35,412 nt of DNA from a virus: IMG/VR virus record IMGVR_UViG_3300036846_000667, positions 1 through 35,412 of that record, one strand, 5' to 3'. The position numbers and the translations under genes are program-made. This document shows positions 24,425-32,151 of the stretch, piece by piece (the stretch's first letter is position 1; the number at the start of each line of letters is the position of its first letter). A model generated the notes under the pieces. It saw only the letters and a program-made list of their open reading frames with translations. It was not told the origin of the DNA and ran no database searches.

Positions 24425-24453
24425 TTGTCGGTCATGGATCATCGGCATATGCT
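24425..24453 (+). promoter_or_regulatory. promoter of the Cro-like gene, probably leaderless
   Basis: TTGTCG, 17 bases, TATGCT. The expected transcription start falls within about two bases of ATG 24462 and there is no Shine-Dalgarno. An ATG-N9-CATAT dyad (24434-24450) overlaps it, so repressor binding would block RNA polymerase. Confidence 0.6.
24434..24450. promoter_or_regulatory. operator-like dyad at the Cro-like promoter
   Basis: ATG, nine bases, CATAT. The opposite strand contains TATGCCGAT, shared with the site at 20014-20032. It is one of the weaker members of the set, supported by position between the -35 and -10. Confidence 0.5.
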
Positions 24454-24461
24454 CCTGCCTC

Positions 24462-24749
24462 ATGCCGCCACGCCACGATCCGCCCCCGCTGTCGGTCGAG
24501 CATGACCTCCTCCGGATCCGGGAGATCTGGGGCGCAAGGATCCGCCGCCGCCGCACGAAGCTCCATCTCACGCAGGCGGAGCTGGCGCTCCATGTCGGTG
24601 TCACGCAGGGCGAGATCTCCCGGATCGAGCGGGGCGAACGCAACGTGTCCGATCTCGACCGCTTGGCGCTCGCCCGCGCGCTCGGCTGCTCCCACCGCTC
24701 GCTCTTCGCGTATGAGGAGCGCAGCGAAGACGCAGAGGGCGCAGCATGA
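24462..24749 (+). CDS. XRE-family regulator (Cro-like)
   Basis: A 95-residue protein divergent from the repressor. A helix-turn-helix spans about 37-75: TQAELALHVGVTQGEISRIE, then RGERNVSDLDRLALARAL. It ends with an acidic tail. As the first gene of the long rightward early operon it is in the position of Cro or an early antirepressor-like regulator. It overlaps the next gene by four bases. Confidence 0.82.
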   Translation: MPPRHDPPPLSVEHDLLRIREIWGARIRRRRTKLHLTQAELALHVGVTQGEISRIERGERNVSDLDRLALARALGCSHRSLFAYEERSEDAEGAA

Positions 24750-24898
24750 AGCCCACGCGGGAGCAGCTCCGCGCCGCAGGAGCGCAGAGCAACCGCGACG
24801 CGTGCCGCCGCGCCGGGATCCCGCGCGGCTTCCGGACGAAAGCGATGCGGCGCAGGATCGCAGCGCTCCTCGCCCGGCCGATCGAGCCGCCGCGATGA
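24746..24898 (+). CDS. small basic protein, HTH-like fragment
   Basis: A 50-residue ORF linked by ATGA overlaps at both ends. SNRDACRRAGIPRGFRTKAMRR resembles the second half of a helix-turn-helix or a recombination accessory peptide. The composition is basic. Chained overlaps suggest it is real; the function is unknown. Confidence 0.58.
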   Translation: MKPTREQLRAAGAQSNRDACRRAGIPRGFRTKAMRRRIAALLARPIEPPR

Positions 24899-25836
24899 CC
24901 ATGACCGACCTTCCCTGGTCGGTCGCGGCGCAGCTCGCAGGCCGCCCTCCCGTCGAGGTAAAGAGCGCAGCTCCGGGAGATCTCGAATGCATCTCCGTCA
25001 CCGCCGCGCTCGCAGTCATCGACAAGCCTGCGCTCGTCGCGTGGAGCGCGAATGCGACCGCCCGCGCTGCGGTCGATCAGTTCGACATTCTCCGCGCTCA
25101 TGTCCTGCGCGGCGATCGGGATGGCGCTTACGACTGGCTCCGCAACGCCCGGTACAAGCGCGGCGATGGGAAGCGATCAGCGAAAGCGCTCGGCACCGCG
25201 GTTCATGCTGCGCTCTGCGAACGGATCCGGGACGGGATCTTCCATCCGCTCGACGATGAGATCGCGCCCTACGTCGAGAGCTTCGAGCGCTGGTGCCTCG
25301 AATGGCATCCGCTCTTCGAGGCGGCGGAGCTGACCGTCTACTCGCCCGAGCTGCTCTACGCGGGAAGCCTTGACGCGATCGTCCGCGTGCGCGTCGAAGG
25401 GAAGGAGCTGCGGCTCCTCATCGACTACAAGTGCGAGACGGGCGAAGAGGATCACGCGCCCTATCCGGAGGGGGCGCTCCAGCTCGGCGCGTACGCGGGG
25501 GCGACTCATGCTCTGCTCGCCCGCCCGGCGCGACGGCTGGAGCGGCGCGGCAGGCGGCGACTCTATCTCCTCTCGGAGCTGGAGCACGCGGAGGCCGAAG
25601 CAATGCCGCCCGTTGACGGCGCGGCGATCCTCCGCCTCTCGCCGCGCCGTGCCGCGCTCTACGTCGCGCGGGATCTGCCGACGCTCCACGCGGCGTTCGT
25701 GCGCTTGCTCTCCTTCTCCCGCTGGTGGTGGGCCGCGCAAGGCCAACTGTTCGACGAACAGATCGGAGACGACCATGCCGGATCTTCTCGGAGTGACGCG
25801 CCGCTTGCGGGAGATCGGGCGGATACGCCTTGGTGA
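24895..25836 (+). CDS. PD-(D/E)XK exonuclease (RecE/Cas4/RecB-like)
   Basis: A 313-residue nuclease. The motif series fits the RecB-type PD-(D/E)XK fold: GTAVHAALCE (His, ~102), YAGSLDAIVRV (Asp, ~158), LLIDYKCETG (Asp and Lys, ~178) and QLGAYAGA (Gln/Tyr, ~195). Such enzymes provide 5'-3' end resection for phage recombination. No annealing protein (RecT/Erf) is visible next to it, so it may work with a host partner or with an unrecognised neighbour. The end overlaps the next gene by 62 bases. Confidence 0.82.
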   Translation: MTMTDLPWSVAAQLAGRPPVEVKSAAPGDLECISVTAALAVIDKPALVAWSANATARAAVDQFDILRAHVLRGDRDGAYDWLRNARYKRGDGKRSAKALGTAVHAALCERIRDGIFHPLDDEIAPYVESFERWCLEWHPLFEAAELTVYSPELLYAGSLDAIVRVRVEGKELRLLIDYKCETGEEDHAPYPEGALQLGAYAGATHALLARPARRLERRGRRRLYLLSELEHAEAEAMPPVDGAAILRLSPRRAALYVARDLPTLHAAFVRLLSFSRWWWAAQGQLFDEQIGDDHAGSSRSDAPLAGDRADTPW

Positions 25837-27166
25837 TTCCACGCCCGGCTCGAAGCCCGGGTCGAAGGTGCCGCGCAAGCTCGATACGTTCCGGCTGACG
25901 ACTCAGGACCGCTACGTCGCGGAGCTGATCCCGCAGCAGTACGGCGGGCAAGCGCGCGAGTGGGAAGGAGCAGCGGGCCGCGAATGGGACGTGCATACCG
26001 AAGCGGCCGAGATCGACGTGCTGCTCCCGCCGAAGGAGATCGCGCTGTCTCAGTGGTTCGAGCTGTGGGACGCGGGCGGATGCATCCGGAGATGCGATGG
26101 GCGCACGGAAGTCCTCGCCGATGGTCCCTGCCTCTGCGAGCAGGAAGGCGAGCGGAGATGCAATCCGACGACGCGGCTGTCGGTCATCCTCGCGAAGCTC
26201 CCGGGCATCGGCGTCTGGCGGCTGGAGTCGCACGGCTACTCCGCGGCGAAGGAGATCCCGGGCACCGTCGCGTTGCTGGAGATGCTCGGCGTCAACAGCC
26301 TGTTCGTCCCGGCTCGCTTGCGGATCGAGCAGCGGGCGCAGCTCATAAACCGGAAGCGGCGCAAGTTCCCGGTCCCGGTCATCGACCTCGACGTAGCTCC
26401 GCTGGATCTCGTCTCCGGAGCGCATGAGCTGCCCGGTACGCCTGAAGGGAACGGAGCGGGAGAGCCGCCGACGCAGCTCCAGGAGCCGCCTGGCGGGAAT
26501 CCGGGAGGAGCAGCCGCCCAGCTCGCAGGAGCGGTCGAGCGCTCCCGCTCTGAGCAGCTCCCGCAGCTCTCGCCTGAAGATCGGGAACCTCCGCCTCCGG
26601 AGCCGCCCGCCTTCCCGGAGGATCAGGAGGATCCCGGAGCGGGGCCGGGCGTCGCCGTGGCAGGGACGCCCGCGCCCGCTCCGGACGCGCAGGAGGAGCA
26701 CGCGCCAGAGGAAGGCGCAGAGGATCATTCCCGGATGCTCCAGCGCGTCGCGATCGCGACGCGCGACGCCGGGCTCGACAACGACGAGCGGCATTCCCTC
26801 TGCGCGGCGATCACGCAGGGCGAGAAGTGGAGCAGCAAGGAACTGACGATCGAGGAGCAGCAGCTCGCGATCCGCACCGCGCAGCGGATCAAGGCGCACG
26901 ATTGGGCGATCCGCCCCGGCGACGAGATGGTCCCTCCCGTCATCGTCGAACGCGTCCCGCGCTGGAGGATCGACCCGCTGACCGGGATGGTCGATCTCGA
27001 CGACGCGCGGATGACGCTCCGGGATCGGATCGAGCAGCTCGACGAGGAAGGGAAGCGCGGGCTCATCACCGCATGGGCGAAGACGACGCTCGGCAAGCTC
27101 GACGTGCTCCCGTTCGAGCGCCTCCTCGACGCTCATCGGACCGTCCTCGACTTCGAGCCGTTCTAG
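25775..27166 (+). CDS. phiC31 gp3-like recombination directionality factor with extra C-terminal domain
   Basis: A 463-residue protein. The first ~230 residues carry GVTRRLREIGRIRLGD, PRKLDTFRLTTQDR, QYGGQAREWEG and a Cys-rich WDAGGCIRRCDG ... CLC ... RRCNPTTRL, which I recognise as the gp3-like directionality-factor family. Its members bind a serine integrase and reverse it for excision. A Pro/Glu-rich linker (~230-320) joins a helical C-terminal domain (SRMLQRVAIATRDAGLDNDE ... DVLPFERLLDAHRTVLD). Presence of a serine integrase in the same genome supports the role. Expression from the early rightward operon fits use during induction. Confidence 0.75.
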   Translation: MPDLLGVTRRLREIGRIRLGDSTPGSKPGSKVPRKLDTFRLTTQDRYVAELIPQQYGGQAREWEGAAGREWDVHTEAAEIDVLLPPKEIALSQWFELWDAGGCIRRCDGRTEVLADGPCLCEQEGERRCNPTTRLSVILAKLPGIGVWRLESHGYSAAKEIPGTVALLEMLGVNSLFVPARLRIEQRAQLINRKRRKFPVPVIDLDVAPLDLVSGAHELPGTPEGNGAGEPPTQLQEPPGGNPGGAAAQLAGAVERSRSEQLPQLSPEDREPPPPEPPAFPEDQEDPGAGPGVAVAGTPAPAPDAQEEHAPEEGAEDHSRMLQRVAIATRDAGLDNDERHSLCAAITQGEKWSSKELTIEEQQLAIRTAQRIKAHDWAIRPGDEMVPPVIVERVPRWRIDPLTGMVDLDDARMTLRDRIEQLDEEGKRGLITAWAKTTLGKLDVLPFERLLDAHRTVLDFEPF

Positions 27167-27348
27167 TGCTCCTCGCTGAAGCCGCCGCGCTCTTCCTGCT
27201 CCTCGTCCTCGTCTTCGCGATGGCGGCGCTCCTCTCGGAGAAGGAAGCGGCGCGGCGCGCACGCGAGGAGCAGGAGGATTCGCAAGCGCATGTGCGACGC
27301 GTCCGCCGCCCGTTCGATTGGGAGCGCGAGGAGCAGACCGATGAGTAG
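27166..27348 (+). CDS. small membrane protein
   Basis: A 60-residue protein starting at a GTG that shares a base with the previous stop. One transmembrane helix (AALFLLLVLVFAMAALL) is followed by a charged cytoplasmic tail (KEAARRAREEQED). It overlaps the methylase gene by eight bases. Small membrane proteins in early operons sometimes act in superinfection immunity; nothing here proves it. Confidence 0.6.
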   Translation: MLLAEAAALFLLLVLVFAMAALLSEKEAARRAREEQEDSQAHVRRVRRPFDWEREEQTDE

Positions 27349-28009
27349 GAAGCTCGCGAAGCCCGATCTCGGTGGCGGGATCTCACACCCCGCGCGGTAC
27401 TCGGACGCGATGCTCGCCCTCTTCGCGGAGCTGCTCCCTCCCGTCGAGTATCCGACCGTGCTCGATCCCTTCGCCGGTACCGGCCGAATCCATGAGCTGC
27501 CGAACGCAACGGCCGGGATCGAGATCGAACCGAAGTGGGCTGCGCTCCATGACGACACGATCGAGGGCGACGCGCTGCTCGTCATGGCAATGATGCGTCG
27601 CTCCTTCGACGCGATCGCGACCTCGCCGACCTTCGGGAACCGCCTCGCGGATCATCACCACGCGAGCGATCCGGAGAGCCGCCGCTCCTACACGCACGAT
27701 CTCGGCGAGGAACTGCAAGAGGGCAACAGCGGAGCGATGCAATGGGGCGAGGAGTACCGGGAGCTGCACGCCCACGCCTGGCAGCTCGCGGTCGCGCTCC
27801 TGCGCGGCGGCGGACGGTTCTTGCTCCACTCGAAGGATCATGTGCGCGGCGGGACGATGCAGCCGGTGACGCTCTGGCATACCGCGACGCTCTGCTCCTG
27901 CGGGATGCGCTTCACCGATGCGATCCCGATCGACGCGCGCGGGCTGCGGATGGGAGCGAACGCAGATCTGCGCGGCCCCGAGTGGGTGCTCGTTCTCGAC
28001 AAGCTCTGA
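27341..28009 (+). CDS. DNA methyltransferase-like protein with SPTF catalytic motif
   Basis: A 222-residue protein. PTVLDPFAGTGRIHELPNA (~40-58) is SAM motif I, IEIEPKWA is motif II, and TSPTFGNRLADHHHA (~98-112) sits at motif IV, where most exocyclic-amino methylases have (D/N/S)PP(Y/F). Here the second Pro is Thr, as in a phage/actinobacterial subfamily with SPTxGNR. The target is unknown. It may protect phage DNA from host restriction and is independent of the ParB-methylase fusion. Confidence 0.8.
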   Translation: MSRKLAKPDLGGGISHPARYSDAMLALFAELLPPVEYPTVLDPFAGTGRIHELPNATAGIEIEPKWAALHDDTIEGDALLVMAMMRRSFDAIATSPTFGNRLADHHHASDPESRRSYTHDLGEELQEGNSGAMQWGEEYRELHAHAWQLAVALLRGGGRFLLHSKDHVRGGTMQPVTLWHTATLCSCGMRFTDAIPIDARGLRMGANADLRGPEWVLVLDKL

Positions 28010-28032
28010 AGGACAAGCGAGGAGGATCAGCA

Positions 28033-28830
28033 ATGACGACAGCGCACGAAAACGCGGTGGAGTTCGGCCGACTCGAACGGCAAGGAGGTTGGGCGCTCGG
28101 CATCCTCGTCGCGTGCTCCGTCGAACCGGAGAGCCACGGCGGTGATCGGCGGAGCAGCGACCGATCAAGTAACGATCGCAAGTTGAACGCGCAAGCGTTC
28201 GCCCGGCAGGCGCAGAGTTCCACGCCGCGCATCCTGCGTTACTTCGAGGCGTGGGAGCGCGCTGCCGATGCAGGTGTCGTCTCGCACGCGGCGACGCTCT
28301 CACCCGGCGATGCTCACGATGAGCGCTGGGCACCGCTCGAAGCCGAGTATGCGTGGTTCAAGACCAGGGACGGGGACGGGTTCTACGAGGCCGTCTCCGG
28401 TGGGCGTCCGCGCGACTCGAAAGCGGAGGATGCGGCGACCATTATCGAGCGGCGAGGCGCAGCCGCCGCAGTCGCGGCGATGCCGCCGATGCTCCGCAAC
28501 GAGTTGAGTCGCGAGCTGCGGAAGGCGGAGGAAGCGGAAGGAGCAGCAGAGGCCGCGCGCACTCCGATCACGCGCGACGGAACCGCGGCGCGAGCAGAGC
28601 ACGCGACCGCGCGTGCGCTCGATCTCGACGTTGCGACAATCCATCTCCGGAGCGCGGCCCGCGAGCTGTATGAGGCGGAGATGGCGCGCCGCGGGTTCGG
28701 TATCGAGGATGCCGCCGCAGAGCGAGAAGCGCTCGCGCGCGTGCGGAGCTTGCTCCACGCCTACGGGCGCGACGAAACCTGGACCGACGAGGACGAGTCG
28801 TTCCTCTCCGAGCTGGGAGTGCGGACATGA
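28033..28830 (+). CDS. hypothetical protein with HTH-like segment
   Basis: A 265-residue protein with a good GGAGGATCAG ribosome site. FARQAQSSTPRILRYFEAWE (~55-75) resembles the DNA-recognition segment of ParB/KorB-type or plasmid partition regulators. The later part is helical with an Ala/Glu-rich region (LRKAEEAEGAAEAARTP). A role in replication or regulation fits the early operon, but I do not recognise the family with confidence. Confidence 0.68.
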   Translation: MTTAHENAVEFGRLERQGGWALGILVACSVEPESHGGDRRSSDRSSNDRKLNAQAFARQAQSSTPRILRYFEAWERAADAGVVSHAATLSPGDAHDERWAPLEAEYAWFKTRDGDGFYEAVSGGRPRDSKAEDAATIIERRGAAAAVAAMPPMLRNELSRELRKAEEAEGAAEAARTPITRDGTAARAEHATARALDLDVATIHLRSAARELYEAEMARRGFGIEDAAAEREALARVRSLLHAYGRDETWTDEDESFLSELGVRT

Positions 28831-29300
28831 CCCGCGCCAGGAATCGGGTCGAGCTGGTCGATGACGCCATCGACGCATACCGGGCTCTCATGCGGAAGCG
28901 GACAGGTGACGAGCCGACCGGGTTCATCGCCCGGACGCTCGCGCAGGTCGCGCAGGTGGACGTGGACTACATGAGCGCAGCGCTCCAGGATCATCGTCGC
29001 GCCCAGCGGTCGCGGTCGCATCCGCCCCGATACGTCGTCGCATCGGAGCGCTACGGCGTCGGGGCTCGCTGGCTGATCGTCGCGATCAGAGGCAGCGATC
29101 CCGCCGAAGTGCAACTCCATCGTCCGGACCACGCGGTGTTCGTCGCGCGCGATTGCGCGGCGAGGCTGACGAGTGATCTCGGGCATGAGATCCGAGCAGC
29201 GCACCGCGGCACCGATCTCGACGAGAAGATCGAGAAGCGGATGCGTTACCTGGAGGAGCGGCTGATCTCCGATATCGAGTTCATCCTGAGCGATCTGTAA
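28827..29300 (+). CDS. hypothetical protein
   Basis: A 157-residue protein starting in an ATGA overlap. A basic helical N-terminus is followed by a beta-rich centre (RYVVASERYGVGARWLIVAI) and an acidic helical C-terminus (EKRMRYLEERLISDIEFILS). No family recognised. Confidence 0.68.
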   Translation: MTRARNRVELVDDAIDAYRALMRKRTGDEPTGFIARTLAQVAQVDVDYMSAALQDHRRAQRSRSHPPRYVVASERYGVGARWLIVAIRGSDPAEVQLHRPDHAVFVARDCAARLTSDLGHEIRAAHRGTDLDEKIEKRMRYLEERLISDIEFILSDL

Positions 29301-29317
29301 CGAGAGAGGAGGAAGTG

Positions 29318-29698
29318 ATGGCAACAACCGTGCTCCACACGCAAGAGCTGGTCGTCGTGGAATGCACCTGCGGCATCGCGTACGCGATCCCGGAGACGCT
29401 CCACGCGCAGCTTCTCTCGCATCGGGGCAGCGATCCCGGAGAGACGCGCTCCGTGTATTGCCCGCTGGGCCACAACTGGCATTACACCGGGATCAGCGAT
29501 GAGACGCGAGCGAAGCGGCGGGCCGACGCGGCGGAAGCGCAAGCGGTCGCGCTCCGAGATCAGCTCGACGCCGAGCAGAAAGCGCACGCCCGGACGCGCA
29601 AGCGGATCAGCAACGGCGTGTGTCCCTGCTGCAAGCGCTCCTTCGTGAAGCTCGCCGCGCACATGAAGACGAAGCATCCCGACTACTCCGCGCCGTAA
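29318..29698 (+). CDS. zinc-finger protein (C2H2-type end)
   Basis: A 126-residue protein with AGAGGAGGAAG just before the ATG; an adjacent GTG at 29315 is an alternative. The N-terminal CTCGIAYAIPETLHAQL and a following CPLGHNWHY form a four-ligand site. A coiled helix of ~60 residues leads to a C-terminal finger, CPCCKRSFVKLAAHMKTKHP. The arrangement is common in actinophage early genes; DNA binding is likely but unproven. Confidence 0.78.
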   Translation: MATTVLHTQELVVVECTCGIAYAIPETLHAQLLSHRGSDPGETRSVYCPLGHNWHYTGISDETRAKRRADAAEAQAVALRDQLDAEQKAHARTRKRISNGVCPCCKRSFVKLAAHMKTKHPDYSAP

Positions 29699-29707
29699 CG
29701 CGATACG

Positions 29708-29744
29708 GCTCCGCTCCTCGCCCTTCCTGGCGATGGAGCGGAGC
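29708..29744. repeat. large hairpin before the displaced tail gene
   Basis: GCTCCGCTCCTCGCC pairs with GGCGA-T-GGAGCGGAGC around a six-base loop (15 pairs, one bulged T). It has no U-run, so it is a weak terminator by rule but a strong RNA barrier. A smaller stem, TCCGCT/AGCGGA, follows within 40 bases. Confidence 0.65.
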
Positions 29745-29795
29745 TGCACCGAGATTGCTCTCCGCTGACGAACGCTAGCGGAAGGACGCAGCTCC

Positions 29796-30743
29796 ATGAC
29801 ACTCAGCGCAACGTGGTTCCAGACGAACGTGTCGCCGCTCGTCAACGCCCGCGATGAGCGCCGCCGCTTCCGGGCGATGGTGCAGTCGGTCCCTGCGGGG
29901 CAGAGCTTCGTCTACAAAGCGCAGGACTTCGCGGTCAGCCCGGTCGGCGCAGGCACGACCCTCCAAGTGCAGGTCGGCGCGTGCCAGGCGGGAGGCGGAG
30001 CGGTCATCTACGGGCAGGACGCCGCGCAGGGCGCGTACTTCGTTTACAACGACGCGCTCCTCACGCTCCCGGTCGCGATCGCGGACGCGTCGAACCCGCG
30101 TATCGACACCGTGATCCTGCGGATCTTCGACGATGAGATCACACCCGGATCAGGCTTCTCCGTCAGCGCGACCGTCATCGCAGGCGCGCCCGCAGCATCT
30201 CCCGCTCCGCCCGCGCTGCCACGCGACTCGATCGCGATCGCGGACGTGCGCGTCAACGCCGCGGTGACCGGGATCGTCGCCGGGAACATCACCGATCGAC
30301 GCGGGCTCGCATCCACGCTCATCCGTCCGTGGGGCGTCGCGTGGGGCAACATCGCGAACGTCGCGCTCCTCGCCAACGTCTCGCTCGCCGCGATCGCCGA
30401 CGTAGCCGTGCTCCAGGTGCCGTTCAACCCGCTCGCGGGACGCAGGTACGTCGCCTCCCTCTCCGGTGGCTGGATCTGGCTCGCGAACGGAACCTCCGCG
30501 ATCGGCTGGATCACGGACGGTACGCCCACGCAGCTCGCCGGATTCCAATACACCGGCGTCGCCGGGCAAGCGAGCGCGTTCTCCTGCCGCACGCCGATGC
30601 TCACCGCGGCCGTGCCGGGCAACATCCTGAAGGTACGCGCGCAAGGGAGCGGCAGCGATGTTCGTCTGGCGGGCAGCGCTGATCGGCCGATCACGTTGTT
30701 CCTCGACGATGTTGGTCCGGTACCGGGAAGCACACCGCCGTGA
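29796..30743 (+). CDS. minor tail / receptor-binding protein in the early region
   Basis: A 315-residue protein of the actinophage tail-tip type: early VNARDERRRFRAMVQSVPAG, then repeated beta strands, NPRIDTVILRIFDDE (~110), the SPAPPALPRDSIAIADVRV linker (~150) and ITDRRGLA. The C-terminal half is a beta-rich, probably host-contacting domain. Such genes normally follow the tail hub; here it is 14 kb away between a zinc-finger gene and the replicative helicase. It overlaps the helicase start (GTGA), so it is part of that operon or was inserted with it. Confidence 0.78.
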   Translation: MTLSATWFQTNVSPLVNARDERRRFRAMVQSVPAGQSFVYKAQDFAVSPVGAGTTLQVQVGACQAGGGAVIYGQDAAQGAYFVYNDALLTLPVAIADASNPRIDTVILRIFDDEITPGSGFSVSATVIAGAPAASPAPPALPRDSIAIADVRVNAAVTGIVAGNITDRRGLASTLIRPWGVAWGNIANVALLANVSLAAIADVAVLQVPFNPLAGRRYVASLSGGWIWLANGTSAIGWITDGTPTQLAGFQYTGVAGQASAFSCRTPMLTAAVPGNILKVRAQGSGSDVRLAGSADRPITLFLDDVGPVPGSTPP

Positions 30744-32101
30744 GCGAAGAGCGAGAGCCGCCGCATGTGCGCCCGCGCAGCAGCGCGGACCATCTCCGCG
30801 CGATCGGCGACTTCCGCTCGCTCGCGAACGCACGCCTGCTGCGAGAGGAGCCGCTCTCCTGGTATCCGAAAGAAGAGGCCGACGCGCTCACCGATGAGGA
30901 GCGAGCGCTCGCCGCGACCTTCCCGGATCCGCTCGCGCAACCGATGCCGATCAACGACCGGCCGAAGCGCTACCACGACACCGAGAGCCCGGAGCTGGCC
31001 GTGGAACGCCTCTCGAATGTGAGCAGCGAACGCACCGAATGGCTCTGGCCGGGAAGGATGCCGCGCGGCGCGCTCGTCATCATGGACGGCGACCCCTCCC
31101 TCGGCAAGAGCACCGTCGCGCTCGACATAGGCGCACGCGTCTCGACCGGATCTCCCTTCCCGGATGGAGAGCAGCCCGCCCGCCCCGCGAACGTCATCGT
31201 CATGTCCGCAGAGGATGATCTCTCCCGCACGATCGCGCCCCGGCTCTTCGCAGCAGAGGCCGCGCGGGAGCGCATCACGTCGATCCTGGGCGTCTGGCGC
31301 GAAGGGATCCCGGAGCTGGTCACGCTGCCCCGCGACCTTGCGCTCCTCGAAGAGCATGTCGAGGAAGAGAAGGCCGCGCTCGTCATCGTCGACGTACTCG
31401 CCGCGTACATTGCCGGGAACATCGACGCGCACCGCGACACCGACATTCGGCGGCTCCTCGCCGCGCTCTCCATGATGGCGCACCGCACCGGAGCGACCGT
31501 GCTCTGCCTCCGCCACCACACGAAAGCGAGCGCCTCGAACCCGCTCTACCGGGGCGGTGGCTCGATCGGGATCGTCGGCGCAGCAAGAGCAGCGATGGCG
31601 GTCGCTCCGCACCCAGCTCGCGACGGGCGGATCTGCATCGCTCCGACGAAGAGCAACCTCGCCACGATGCCCCCGTCGCTCGCGTACCGGATCGTGAGCG
31701 ACGAGTTCTACGACTGCTCCCGGATCGCCTGGGAAGGGATCGTCGATCTCGACGCCGCGCAGCTCCTCTCCCGCGAGCTGGACTCGGAGGAGCAGCGCGC
31801 GGATGCCACCGAGGCGGAGCAGTTCCTCATCGACGCGCTGTGCGATGAGGAGGAGCACGCGTCCGAAGATCTGAAGCGGGAAGCGAAGCGGGAGGGCATC
31901 TCCGCCGACCGATTGCGCCGCGCGGCCCGCGCGCTCCGCGTGGTCGTCCGGAACGAAGGATTCCCGCGCCGCACCCTCTGGAGCTTCCAGTCGCAGCAGT
32001 CGCACAGTCAGTTGCCCCTTCCCCCCAAAGGGACAACCGACTGTGCGACTGCATCGACTGAGGCGCTCGATCGCTTCGAGGAGGATCATGGACCGTTCTG
32101 A
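30740..32101 (+). CDS. RepA-like AAA/RecA-family helicase
   Basis: A 453-residue protein starting at a GTG that overlaps the previous stop. The ATPase core has GDPSLGKST (Walker A, ~117-125), IVMSAEDDLSRT (~155), ALVIVDVLAAY (Walker B, ~215), LRHHTKAS (~255) and GSIGIVGAARA (~275). These are the features of the RepA/RSF1010-type hexameric helicase family used for phage and plasmid replication. The C-terminal 40 residues are low-complexity because the DNA there forms a long inverted repeat, probably part of the origin. No primase domain is seen. Confidence 0.85.
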   Translation: MSEEREPPHVRPRSSADHLRAIGDFRSLANARLLREEPLSWYPKEEADALTDEERALAATFPDPLAQPMPINDRPKRYHDTESPELAVERLSNVSSERTEWLWPGRMPRGALVIMDGDPSLGKSTVALDIGARVSTGSPFPDGEQPARPANVIVMSAEDDLSRTIAPRLFAAEAARERITSILGVWREGIPELVTLPRDLALLEEHVEEEKAALVIVDVLAAYIAGNIDAHRDTDIRRLLAALSMMAHRTGATVLCLRHHTKASASNPLYRGGGSIGIVGAARAAMAVAPHPARDGRICIAPTKSNLATMPPSLAYRIVSDEFYDCSRIAWEGIVDLDAAQLLSRELDSEEQRADATEAEQFLIDALCDEEEHASEDLKREAKREGISADRLRRAARALRVVVRNEGFPRRTLWSFQSQQSHSQLPLPPKGTTDCATASTEALDRFEEDHGPF

Positions 32102-32151
32102 TTCGCGCGCTGTGCAGTCGGCGCAAGGCGTGCGTCAACTGCATCGACTGA
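31996..32151. repeat. iteron-like inverted and direct repeats, candidate replication origin
   Basis: Arms of 25 bases at 31996-32020 and 32028-32052 pair at 23 of 25 positions around a seven-base loop (CCCCCCA). The outer 14 bases (GCAGTCGCACAGTC) are perfect. ACTGCATCGACTGA occurs at 32048-32061 and again at 32138-32151, and TGTGCAGTCG lies between them (32111-32120). The cluster spans the end of the helicase gene and the start of the VRR-NUC gene. Repeats next to a RepA-type helicase suggest initiator binding and replication start. Confidence 0.65.
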
